A DNA stretch of 64,000 nucleotides, taken from NCBI RefSeq assembly GCF_040253615.1, contig NZ_JBEJGY010000004.1, positions 3,534,001-3,598,000 of the forward strand, in the 5' to 3' direction. The position numbers were made by a program, and so were the translations under genes. Source of the DNA: Streptomyces sp. Edi4 (GTDB lineage: Bacteria; Actinomycetota; Actinomycetes; Streptomycetales; Streptomycetaceae). The notes beneath the pieces are model-generated. The model made no database searches. It saw only the letters and a list, made by a program, of their open reading frames with translations, and had not been told where the DNA came from. Positions 8,727-16,425 of this stretch are shown here, piece after piece; the stretch's first letter is position 1, and every line of letters begins with the position of its first letter.

Positions 8727-9482
8727 ATGAGCGAGAGCAAGCTGGCCGGTCAGTTCTTCGACGCCGCGATCGGGCTGCTCGGGCGGGTGCGGGACGAGGA
8801 GTCGCTGAACATCGCGGCCGCCGGCGCGGTGATCGCCGACACCGTGGAGGCGGGCGGACGATTGTTCGCCTTCGGCGCCGGGCACTCCTCGCTCGCGGCC
8901 CAGGACGTGGTCTACCGGGCCGGCGGGTTCGCCCTGATGAACCTGCTCGCGGTGCCGGGCGTGGTCGGCGTCGACGTCATGCCGGCGACGCTGGGCTCCG
9001 CGCTCGAGCGGGTCGACGGGCTGGCCGGCGCGGTCCTCGACTCGAGCCCCGCCAAGCCCGGTGACGCCCTCGTGATCATCTCGCTGTCCGGGCGCAACGC
9101 GCTGCCCGTGGAGATGGCGATGAACGCGCGGGCGCTCGGGCTCAAGGTCATCGGGGTCACGTCGGTGGCGTACGCGGAGGGGACGCGGTCGCGGCACGTC
9201 TCGGGTACGTTTCTGCGCGACCACTGCGACATCGTGCTCGACAGCAAGATCGGGGTCGGGGACGCGGAGTTGACCCACGACGGGATCGAGGCGCCGTTCG
9301 CGCCGGCGTCCACGGTGGTCACGAGTGCGGTGGTGCAGGCGGTGATGGCCGCGGCGGCGGAGGCGCTGGTTGCCCGGGGGATCGAGCCGCCGCTTCTTCG
9401 TTCGGGGAACGTCGATGGGGGGCATGAGTGGAATGGCCGCGTCATGACGGAGTACGCGGACCGCATCTTCTTCCGCCACTGA
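8727..9482 (+). CDS. SIS-domain phosphosugar-binding protein (UPF0309-like)
   Basis: 251 residues from ATG at 8727, with AAAGGG nine bases upstream. It is a single SIS domain: the sugar-phosphate contact loop appears as FAFGAGHSSLAAQD, and the second characteristic segment as LVIISLSGRNALPVEMA. Such proteins bind amino- or keto-sugar phosphates as isomerases, deaminases or regulators. There is no fused HTH or CBS domain. It is divergent from dmdR1 and followed by a repeat block, so it is probably monocistronic. The exact substrate is not evident. Confidence 0.85.
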   Translation: MSESKLAGQFFDAAIGLLGRVRDEESLNIAAAGAVIADTVEAGGRLFAFGAGHSSLAAQDVVYRAGGFALMNLLAVPGVVGVDVMPATLGSALERVDGLAGAVLDSSPAKPGDALVIISLSGRNALPVEMAMNARALGLKVIGVTSVAYAEGTRSRHVSGTFLRDHCDIVLDSKIGVGDAELTHDGIEAPFAPASTVVTSAVVQAVMAAAAEALVARGIEPPLLRSGNVDGGHEWNGRVMTEYADRIFFRH

Positions 9483-9821
9483 CCCCCACCGTGGGGCTCC
9501 GCCCCAAACCCCGTTCGCGCTGAACGCGCTCGTCCTCAAGCGCCGGACGGGCTGAGGTATGCCCATGCGGGCCAGCATGAGCCCTGTTAGGGGCGCGGGG
9601 AACTGCGCGACCAACCCAGCACGGTCCGCACCCGAGCTCCCTGGGGCTCCGCCCCAGACCCCATTCGGCCTGAAGGGCCTCGTCCTCAATCGCCGGACGG
9701 GCTGAGGTTGCCGGTCCTGGCCAGGGCCGAGTACTCAGGGGCGCGGGGAACTGCGCGACCAAGCCGGCACGGTTCGCAGGCGAAAGCGCACCCCGCGCCG
9801 GGCCCGAACGGGAAGGCGGGG
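9483..9821. repeat. REP-like repeat block between convergent genes
   Basis: No gene seen. Two copies of GGGGCGCGGGGAACTGCGCG (9590-9609 and 9738-9757) alternate with two copies of the CGCCGGACGGGCTGAGG element (around 9541 and 9690) and GGGGCTCCGCCCC palindromes. The arrangement repeats the order seen at 5.7-6.3 kb. It lies between the 3' ends of two convergent genes and may act in termination. Confidence 0.85.
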
Positions 9822-11183
9822 TCAGGGGGAGAGCCGGGCCAGGTCGGTGGCGGTGGCCACTCTGGAGGCGACGCTTTCCGCGTACGTCGCGTCGGGACGC
9901 TCGAAGGCCGGCCGGGACGGACCCCGCAAAAAGGTCAGGACGCCGAGCGTGCGGCCACGGCTGCGCAGCACCACGCACAGCGCGTGCGCGGCATCCGACG
10001 GCCACTGCCGCTCCCGCGCCCACCCGTCCCCCTCCCCCCGCGCACTGGCCCGCACCGACCCCGTCCTGTCGACCGCCTGGAGCGCGGGGTGGCCCGGGGG
10101 ATAGCGCACCGGGATGCCCCCGCCCGCCACCAGCGCCGTCGGCCCCGGCGCGTCGGACGGTGTCTCGGCCGCCCGCACCAACCTCTCCCCCACAACCAGG
10201 TCGACCAGCGCGTGGTCGGCGAAACCTGCCAGGGCGTAGTCCAGGTGGCAGGTCACCGCCTCCATCGGATCCTCGTACTCCGCCGCGTTGCACGCGGCCC
10301 GGTGCAGCTGGCTGGAGCGGAAGCGGAGCCGGTCCGCCTCCTGCTCCGCGCACTTCTGGTCGGTCACGTCCTGGAAGAGCCAGCCCACCCCCAGCGGCAC
10401 AGGCTCCTCGGCGAGCGGCGAGGACAGCCGCACGAAGCCGCTGCGCCAGCAGCGCCGCCGCTCACCCTCGGCGGTGCGCAGCGTCACCCACACCTCGACG
10501 GGCCCGGCCGGCGTGCCCTCGGACAGTACGTGCTGGAGCGCGCCCTCCAGATCCTCCACACCCTGCGCGATCAGCTCGCCGAGCGGGCGGCCGAGCAGGC
10601 TCGCGCGCGCGGCGCCGAGCGCCCGGGCGGCGCGGGCGTTGACGACGGTGGGGCGCAGGTCCACGTCGACGAGGACGACCCCGCAGGCCCCGTCCTCGAA
10701 CAGGGCCTCGCTCAGTGCGATGGACCGCTCCAGGTCGATCTGCGCGTGCACCTCGCCGAAGGCGCAGTACACCCCGGCGCCCGCCCCGTCCGCGTCCCAC
10801 ACGGCCGCCGACTGCGTACGGACCAGGACCCGGCCGCCGTCCTTGCGCAGCAGCGCGAACTCGTGCACCTGGCGGCCCGGCGCGTCCATCACCGCCATCA
10901 GCCGCCCGTGGATGTCCTCGGCGTCGGCGGCCCGCGCCGCCCAGCCCGCGAACCCGTGCCGGCCCACGGCCTCCTCGGCCGGCCAGCCGAGGATCCGCTC
11001 GGCCTCGCGGTTCCAGTGGGTGAGAACGCCGTCCGCGTCGAAGGCGCAGAGCGCGGCGTCCATCCCGTCGAGCAGCGCGGCCAGCAGGTCGTCGCCGGGT
11101 CCGGGCAGGGGCGGTCCGCCGGGCTCCGCGCCCGGCCCGTCCGGGCCGGTCATCCTGGTGGTCTCGCTCCGGGAAGCAGTCAT
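9822..11183 (-). CDS. PAS-PAS-GAF-type sensory protein
   Basis: 453 residues; ATG at 11183 with AGGGGG six bases upstream. The first PAS domain spans about 35-150 (ALCAFDADGVLTHWNREAER is typical), the second about 155-285 (VLVDVDLRPTVVNARAARAL), and a GAF-like domain about 300-450, containing TLGVLTFLRG. Streptomyces proteins of this type usually end in a PP2C phosphatase (SpoIIE/RsbU type) or kinase; none is present, so this copy is a sensor without an output domain. It may signal through protein contacts. No signal peptide or membrane segment. No operon partner. Confidence 0.8.
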   Translation of the reverse strand: MTASRSETTRMTGPDGPGAEPGGPPLPGPGDDLLAALLDGMDAALCAFDADGVLTHWNREAERILGWPAEEAVGRHGFAGWAARAADAEDIHGRLMAVMDAPGRQVHEFALLRKDGGRVLVRTQSAAVWDADGAGAGVYCAFGEVHAQIDLERSIALSEALFEDGACGVVLVDVDLRPTVVNARAARALGAARASLLGRPLGELIAQGVEDLEGALQHVLSEGTPAGPVEVWVTLRTAEGERRRCWRSGFVRLSSPLAEEPVPLGVGWLFQDVTDQKCAEQEADRLRFRSSQLHRAACNAAEYEDPMEAVTCHLDYALAGFADHALVDLVVGERLVRAAETPSDAPGPTALVAGGGIPVRYPPGHPALQAVDRTGSVRASARGEGDGWARERQWPSDAAHALCVVLRSRGRTLGVLTFLRGPSRPAFERPDATYAESVASRVATATDLARLSP

Positions 11184-11359
11184 CCTGGACCCCCTACAGG
11201 ACGTCGTCGCCGCATGACGCGGCCTACGCGCTCAGTCACGCACGTCGGATCATTCAACTCGAACGTGACGCAGCCCACACAGGCTTCGCGGAAATCCCTT
11301 CCGGCCAACGTCGCCAACCGGCCACTTCGACCCGGCGTTCCGGGGGGCGAATAAATGGG

Positions 11360-11388
11360 TTGAGGGGTGTCGGAGCGCTGCCTAATGT
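11360..11388 (+). promoter_or_regulatory. Putative promoter of a small transcript
   Basis: TTGAGG (11360-11365) and TAATGT (11383-11388) are separated by exactly 17 bases in a locally AT-richer stretch. The start site would be about 11395, a few bases before a strong Shine-Dalgarno sequence. Confidence 0.5.
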
Positions 11389-11394
11389 GTGGGG

Positions 11395-11600
11395 CACACG
11401 AGAAGGGAGGTGGTTTGACAGATGTACGCAAACCGGACGCGTGAGGTGGCTGCGGGCTGACGCCCCAGTCGCACTCTTTGTGCGGTGCCGGCCTGGCGCC
11501 GGCCAATCTCCAGCAGTCACCGACCCGCGGGCTCGCCGGTACGTCCGGCCGGCTCCTCTCCGGAGGAACCCGAGCCCGCGGGTTTCTGCGTGCCCGCAAC
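11395..11600 (+). ncRNA. Candidate small structured transcript with leader-peptide-like ORF
   Basis: Downstream of the promoter come the 12-codon ORF at 11422-11460 and then a series of hairpins: CGCAC/GTGCG (11470-11484, loop TCTTT), GCCGGC/GCCGGC (11487-11503), and a 13-bp perfect stem ACCCGCGGGCTCG (11523-11535) with CGAGCCCGCGGGT (11571-11583) that encloses a smaller TCCTC/GAGGA hairpin (11554-11567). The next plus-strand gene (citrate synthase) is almost 1 kb away and behind pdxH, so this is not an ordinary leader. The big stem could also terminate pdxH transcription arriving on the opposite strand. The 3' end is a guess. Confidence 0.4.
11422..11460 (+). CDS. Possible 12-residue micropeptide
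   Basis: ATG followed by 11 sense codons and TGA encodes MYANRTREVAAG. The upstream GGGAGGTGG is an unusually strong Shine-Dalgarno with suitable spacing (8 bases after GGTGG). I do not recognise the peptide. It could be a leader peptide controlling the folding of the hairpins that follow, or a chance ORF within a small RNA. Confidence 0.3.
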   Translation: MYANRTREVAAG

Positions 11601-11641
11601 GGGTGCCCGGGAGACGCCGGGGCCGGAGGCGGCGCCCGCGG

Positions 11642-12298
11642 TCAGGGTGCCAGTCGCTCCACGCGCCAGCCGGAGCCCTGCGGCGCGTACCGCAGCCGGT
11701 CGTGCAGCCGGTTCTCGTGACCCTGCCAGAACTCCACGCTCCCCGGCGCGACCCGGAACCCGCCCCAGTGATCGGGCACCGGCACATCGCTGCCCTCGGG
11801 ATAGCGGGCCGCCAACTCCTCGTACCGTGCGGTCAGTTCGTCCCGCGAGGCGAGCACCGCGGACTGCGGACTGGCCCAGGCGCCCAGCCGCGAGCCGTGC
11901 GGGCGGCTGCGGAAGTAGCGCTCGGTCTCCTCGCGCGGGACACGGGACGCGGTGCCGGTGACGATGACCTGGCGGGCCAGCTGGTGCCAGGGGAAGAGCA
12001 GCGAGACGTACGGGTTCGCGGTGAGCTCGGCGGCCTTGCGCGAGGTGTAGTTGGTGAAGAAGACGAAGCCGTGCTCGTCGTAGGACTTCAGGAGCACGGT
12101 GCGGGTGGAGGGGCGCCCTTCGGGGGTGGCGGTGGCGACGACCATCGCGTTGGGCTCGTGCAGGCCGCCGGCCACGGCGTCCTTGAACCAGCGGGCGAAC
12201 TGCCCGATGGGCGTGGGGGCCAGGTCCTCCTCCGCGAGGACAGTGGTGCGGTACTGCTCACGCATCGCTGCGGGGTCCAGGTCGGTCACGTACCCCAT
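11642..12298 (-). CDS. pdxH: Pyridoxine/pyridoxamine 5'-phosphate oxidase
   Basis: 218 residues, the normal size for PdxH, an FMN enzyme that oxidises PNP or PMP to pyridoxal 5'-phosphate. Family motifs include RTVLLKSYDEHGFVFFTNY and RKAAELTANPYVSLLFPW (FMN contacts), RPHGSRLGAWAS and, at the C-terminus, VEFWQGHENRLHDRLRY. The final residues WRVERLAP match the conserved C-terminal R-L-x-P. ATG at 12298 is given; a GTG three codons later (12289) is better spaced from GGCAGG and may be the true start. It is divergent from citrate synthase across about 270 bases that must hold both promoters. Confidence 0.95.
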   Translation of the reverse strand: MGYVTDLDPAAMREQYRTTVLAEEDLAPTPIGQFARWFKDAVAGGLHEPNAMVVATATPEGRPSTRTVLLKSYDEHGFVFFTNYTSRKAAELTANPYVSLLFPWHQLARQVIVTGTASRVPREETERYFRSRPHGSRLGAWASPQSAVLASRDELTARYEELAARYPEGSDVPVPDHWGGFRVAPGSVEFWQGHENRLHDRLRYAPQGSGWRVERLAP

Positions 12299-12566
12299 CC
12301 TGCCGCACCGCGCCGGCCCGCCGGGGCCCCAGTCTGCCCGCGACGGCGGGGAGCCAACCCCGCGCCGCCGAAAGGGGGCAGTGTGCCGGATGTCACGCTT
12401 CCCCGCGCCGTCGGGACCCGCCAAACTCTCGGCTGGGCCGCTGTGGCCTCCCTACACGCGGCCGGCCCCCGGCGGGATTCCCGGCCGTCGTACGGGGCAT
12501 GACCGTGGGACCCGGGGCGGCACGGCCCGCCCGTACCCCGTCGCATCCACCCTGAGGAGCCGCCTG

Positions 12567-13703
12567 ATGTCCGACTTCGTACCCGGACTTGAAGGAGTCG
12601 TCGCGTTCGAGACGGAGATCGCCGAACCGGACAAGGAGGGCGGCGCCCTTCGCTACCGGGGCGTCGACATCGAGGACCTGGTCGGCCACGTCTCGTTCGG
12701 GAACGTGTGGGGCCTTCTGGTGGACGGGGCGTTCAACCCCGGCCTGCCGCCGGCCGAGCCCTTCCCCATCCCGGTCCACTCCGGTGACATCCGGGTGGAC
12801 GTGCAGTCCGCGCTGGCCATGCTGGCGCCGGTGTGGGGGCTCAAGCCCCTGCTCGACATCGACGAGCGCACCGCCCGCGACAACCTGGCCCGCGCCGCCG
12901 TCATGGCGCTGTCCTACGTCGCCCAGTCCGCGCGCGGCCAGGGCCTGCCCATGGTGCCGCAGCGGGAGATCGACAAGGCCGAGTCCGTCGTCGAGCGGTT
13001 CATGATCCGCTGGCGCGGCGAGCCGGACCCCAAGCACGTCAAGGCGGTCGACGCGTACTGGACGAGCGCCGCCGAACACGGCATGAACGCCTCGACGTTC
13101 ACCGCCCGCGTGATCGCCTCCACCGGAGCGGACGTCGCGGCCGCCCTGTCGGGCGCGGTCGGCGCGATGTCGGGCCCGCTGCACGGCGGCGCCCCCTCGC
13201 GCGTGCTCGGCATGATCGAGGAGATCGAGCGGACCGGCGACGCGACGGCGTACGTGAAGCGCGCCCTCGACAACGGCGAGCGCCTGATGGGCTTCGGCCA
13301 CCGCGTCTACCGCGCCGAGGACCCGCGCGCGAGGGTGCTGCGGCGCACGGCGCGGGAGCTGGCCGCGCCGCGCTTCGAGGTGGCGCAGGCCCTGGAGAAG
13401 GCGGCGCTCGAAGAGCTGCACGCGCGCAGGCCCGACCGGGTGCTCGCGACCAACGTGGAGTTCTGGGCGGCGATCGTGCTGGACTTCGCCGAGGTGCCGG
13501 CGCACATGTTCACCTCGATGTTCACCTGTGCGCGCACGGCGGGCTGGTCGGCGCACATCCTGGAGCAGAAGCGCACGGGCCGTCTGGTGCGCCCCTCGGC
13601 ACGGTATGTGGGGCCCGGCTCGCGCGACCCGCGGTCGATCGAGGGGGCCGCCGATATTACGGACATCTCAGGCAGGCCGGGCGGCGCCGACGCGGCAGGC
13701 TGA
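12567..13703 (+). CDS. Citrate synthase (type II-like, second paralogue)
   Basis: 378 residues; ATG at 12567 with GAGGAG seven bases upstream. It carries the citrate synthase signatures SGPLHGGAPSRVLGM (first catalytic His region) and LMGFGHRVYRAEDPRA (second His and CoA site), plus a late Asp-containing LDFAEVPAHMFTSMFTCART. It condenses oxaloacetate with an acyl-CoA. The length and N-terminus (GLEGVVAFETEIAEPDKEGG, the family's 'ring' region) are those of the short Gram-positive form rather than the 430-residue form. A sister 2-methylcitrate role cannot be excluded. Its position next to pdxH matches what I recall for S. coelicolor SCO4387-SCO4388. Confidence 0.9.
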   Translation: MSDFVPGLEGVVAFETEIAEPDKEGGALRYRGVDIEDLVGHVSFGNVWGLLVDGAFNPGLPPAEPFPIPVHSGDIRVDVQSALAMLAPVWGLKPLLDIDERTARDNLARAAVMALSYVAQSARGQGLPMVPQREIDKAESVVERFMIRWRGEPDPKHVKAVDAYWTSAAEHGMNASTFTARVIASTGADVAAALSGAVGAMSGPLHGGAPSRVLGMIEEIERTGDATAYVKRALDNGERLMGFGHRVYRAEDPRARVLRRTARELAAPRFEVAQALEKAALEELHARRPDRVLATNVEFWAAIVLDFAEVPAHMFTSMFTCARTAGWSAHILEQKRTGRLVRPSARYVGPGSRDPRSIEGAADITDISGRPGGADAAG

Positions 13704-13823
13704 GGCCGGGCGCGTGGCGGATGGCGCAATCTCGACTGGTGATTGCGCGCGTCGAACACACGGCGTACGGAGAGGGATCTACGGTCGCAATCGCCCTATT
13801 TCCCCCAGAATGTGGAGTTCTCT

Positions 13824-14048
<225 letters not shown>

Positions 14049-14076
14049 CCGAGGACCCAGGACCGGACCACAGACG

Positions 14077-14122
14077 CACGGGTGCGCGCCCGGGACCCCA
14101 GGGTTCCGGGCGCGCATCCGTG
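14077..14122. terminator. Bidirectional terminator hairpin
   Basis: A 17-bp stem with arms at 14077-14093 and 14106-14122 has one G-T type mismatch and a 12-base loop. It sits between convergent genes ending at 14048 and 14149 and can serve both. Confidence 0.8.
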
Positions 14123-14148
14123 TCTGGCGCCGGACGCCGCCTGCCCCG

Positions 14149-14478
14149 CTACCCCGCCACCGGTACGAGATTGAGCACCGGGGCGACCGGGTCGACCACC
14201 TGGTGCAGCTGGTTGAGGTCGTTGAGGTGGTTGAGCCCGGCCAGCTGGCTCTTGACGCCGGGGAGCTGCGCCGCGTACGGGGCGGGGATGTTGCTGGCGG
14301 CGAGGTTGTCGAGCTCGCTGATGGGGTTCATCGGGTGGCCGCCCAGGTGGTCCAGGGGGCCCACCGCGTTCGCCGACGAGACGGCGAGGCCCGAGACACC
14401 GGCGGCGACGGCGAGGACAGTGGCGATGCGTCGTGTTGAGATCACGCCTGCACAACGGGGAGCGGCGGCGCCGGACAC
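14149..14478 (-). CDS. Small secreted protein of unknown function
   Basis: 109 residues from GTG at 14478 (GGGAGG five bases upstream); an internal GTG at 14445 would also leave a full signal peptide. The signal sequence RRIATVLAVAAGVSGLAVSS ends at SANA, giving a mature chain of about 70 residues. It contains ALNHLNDLNQL-like Leu/Asn periodicity (GLNHLNDLNQLHQVV) and a hydrophobic Pro/Val end. No Cys, no LPxTG. I do not recognise the family; comparable short secreted proteins are common in Streptomyces. Confidence 0.65.
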   Translation of the reverse strand: MSGAAAPRCAGVISTRRIATVLAVAAGVSGLAVSSANAVGPLDHLGGHPMNPISELDNLAASNIPAPYAAQLPGVKSQLAGLNHLNDLNQLHQVVDPVAPVLNLVPVAG

Positions 14479-14690
14479 GGCCGCCTCCCGCTCTCACCCG
14501 ACAGGCGTACCTGGCCGCCGTCCCGGCCGCACAGGGCAGCAGCCCCTGTCCGGGGGGAGTAGATCCCTGGACAGGAGCTGCCGGCGTGCTGTCCGTGCCA
14601 CGGCACGGATCCTGTCGCGCAGGGGCCGGTACGCGTACGGAGAAACGTTCTGCCCGCCCTCCCGGCGCCCCCGTGCGTGCCGACGGCGCC

Positions 14691-15320
14691 CTAGAGTCCG
14701 CTCGGCCAGGCGTAGCTCGCGGGCGCCGGGCGGGTGTCGGTGTCCCGGGTGAGGACGAGGGCGATCTCGTCGCGCTCGCGCAGCACGATCGCCGCCGGAT
14801 TCCCGGCGACCGCGCGGCCGTTGACGTACGCCCTCAGACGGCGTCCGGCGCCCGCGTGGAGGCCGCCGACGCGGTCGGCGCTCAGCGGGACGCCCCACTC
14901 GGCCATGAACTGGCCGAGCGTGAAGTCGGCCCGCTTGGGCGACTCGACGTGGATCACGCCGCTGGTGTCGTGGGTGTGCAGGGGGCTGATGAGCCCGCGC
15001 GGCGCGTCGATGCCGATCGAGGCGGGGACGGTGACGGCCCGGCCGTCGACGAGGACGTCCAGGTGGGTGTGGGTGTGCTGGACCATGCCCTCCGCGGACA
15101 TCATCTCCAGGCCCGCGGCGCCGGCCGCCGCCTCGGGGTCGGCGGGCGCGGGCCACGGCGGCGCGCCCTGGCCCGCCCCCGGCCCGTGCGGGTCGAGGCG
15201 GCCGGGGGCCGCGCTCGCGCCCTGCGCCGCGAGCGCGGTGACGGCGGCGACGGCGACCAGCGCCGCGAGCACCCGGCCGGGCGGCGAGCCGGCGAGGGCG
15301 TTCCCTGACGTACGGGACAT
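14691..15320 (-). CDS. Secreted/membrane-anchored His-rich motif protein (HTHTHLD)
   Basis: 209 residues with an N-terminal signal or anchor (VLAALVAVAAVTALAAQGAS). The mature region carries two His clusters, MVQHTHTHLDVLVDG and ISPLHTHDTSGVIHVE, and then a compact domain ending in LRERDEIALVLTRD. The His spacing looks suitable for a metal site on the cell surface. I recognise this as a recurrent actinobacterial secreted family without an assigned function. It is encoded just upstream of another minus-strand gene but faces other secreted-protein genes; no operon is clear. Confidence 0.75.
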   Translation of the reverse strand: MSRTSGNALAGSPPGRVLAALVAVAAVTALAAQGASAAPGRLDPHGPGAGQGAPPWPAPADPEAAAGAAGLEMMSAEGMVQHTHTHLDVLVDGRAVTVPASIGIDAPRGLISPLHTHDTSGVIHVESPKRADFTLGQFMAEWGVPLSADRVGGLHAGAGRRLRAYVNGRAVAGNPAAIVLRERDEIALVLTRDTDTRPAPASYAWPSGL

Positions 15321-15397
15321 CGATCAACTCCTGGACGGATGAGGAGCGTGGGCCGCGTCCTCGTGGCGGGGCGCGGCGCCCTGGGCGGGCGCTCGGC

Positions 15398-15898
15398 TCA
15401 GAAGGTCGCGATGGCGGCCGGGGCGCCCTGGACCTCGGGCGCGGTCAGGCCCGCTTCCGGCAGGGTGACGGCGGGCAGCCCGAACAGCGCGGCGCGCGGC
15501 TGGCTCAGCGGGGCGCCGAGGTCGGCGCCGGGCGTGACGGCGTGCAGCCCGGTGCCGGGGGCGACCAGGTCGGGGGTGCCGAGGTTGCGGGGGCTCAGCG
15601 GGTCGGGCAGCGGCGTACCGATGTGGGTGTCGGGCAGCGCGGTCTCGACCGGGATCGCGGGGACCATGTTGTGGGGCAGCAGGTTGCCCTTGACGTAACG
15701 CGGGCCGTCGGGGGTGCCGGGGACGGGCAGCGGCATACCGGTGTGCACGGTCGGGGCGTCGAACGGAAGGACGGTGTTGAGACCGCCGAGCGGCAGGTCG
15801 ACCGGGACGGCCGGGGCGGCCGCGGCCGGCGCCACAGCCGCCGCCGTCGCGATGCAGGTCAGTACGCTCGCCAGGCCCGCGCGTGAGGTGATTCCCAT
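15398..15898 (-). CDS. Pro-rich secreted protein
   Basis: 166 residues with a signal peptide (SRAGLASVLTCIATAAAVAP ending near AAAA). The mature chain is rich in Pro, Leu, Gly and Thr, with recurring L-P-(D/G/V) turns such as PLPVPGTPDGPRY and GTPLPDPLSP, and lacks Cys. It is likely to be an extended extracellular or wall-associated protein. ATG at 15898 with a ribosome site GGAAGGAAAG a few bases upstream. No family recognised. Confidence 0.7.
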   Translation of the reverse strand: MGITSRAGLASVLTCIATAAAVAPAAAAPAVPVDLPLGGLNTVLPFDAPTVHTGMPLPVPGTPDGPRYVKGNLLPHNMVPAIPVETALPDTHIGTPLPDPLSPRNLGTPDLVAPGTGLHAVTPGADLGAPLSQPRAALFGLPAVTLPEAGLTAPEVQGAPAAIATF

Positions 15899-16063
15899 GG
15901 ATGTTCTTTCCTTCCCTGGCCTCTTCGGCCGTGTCGTCCTGCTAGAACGATCCCGGCGGCGGTATCACTGCAAAGTTCCCCTGCTTGCAGCAACCTGGAG
16001 CCCGTCCGCGCGGCGCGCGCCCCCCGGGCGTGCCCTCGGCCCGGCTCGTGCGTTGTAGCCGAC

Positions 16064-16342
16064 ATGAACGTACGCCGATACTTCGCCGCCGCCGCAGCCG
16101 GAACCGCGCTCGCCGCCGCTCTGTCCCCCTCCGCGCACGCCCTCGACCTCGGCGGCACCCTGAGCAAGGCGGCCACCACCACCAGTGCCGTGGGTGCCCA
16201 GGTCAAGCCCGCCGCCGAGAGCGTCGTCGGGGACAAGCTGAACCAGAAGGTCACCGCCGTCAAGAACGGCGTGAAGGCCGGCCGCGACGCGGTCAAGGCC
16301 GCCAAGGACGCGGTCAAGGCGGGGCACGACCTGATGAGCTGA
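16064..16342 (+). CDS. Small secreted helical repeat protein
   Basis: 92 residues. The signal peptide (residues 1-27, ending SAHA) is followed by a Lys/Ala/Val-rich chain with an amphipathic repeat: VKNGVKAGRDAVKAAKDAV continuing KAGHD. The periodicity of about 7-11 residues and lack of Cys or Pro suggest a long surface-exposed helix, similar in composition to LEA-like or apolipoprotein-like sequences. Function unknown. It lies 83 bases before the P450 gene on the same strand. Confidence 0.7.
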   Translation: MNVRRYFAAAAAGTALAAALSPSAHALDLGGTLSKAATTTSAVGAQVKPAAESVVGDKLNQKVTAVKNGVKAGRDAVKAAKDAVKAGHDLMS

Positions 16343-16425
16343 CCGCCCGCCCCTGCCCGGGCGTGTCATCCCCCAGCGTCAACAGCGTCAACCGAGAGCC
16401 GCGCGGCGGTCAGGACGGTGCGAGC

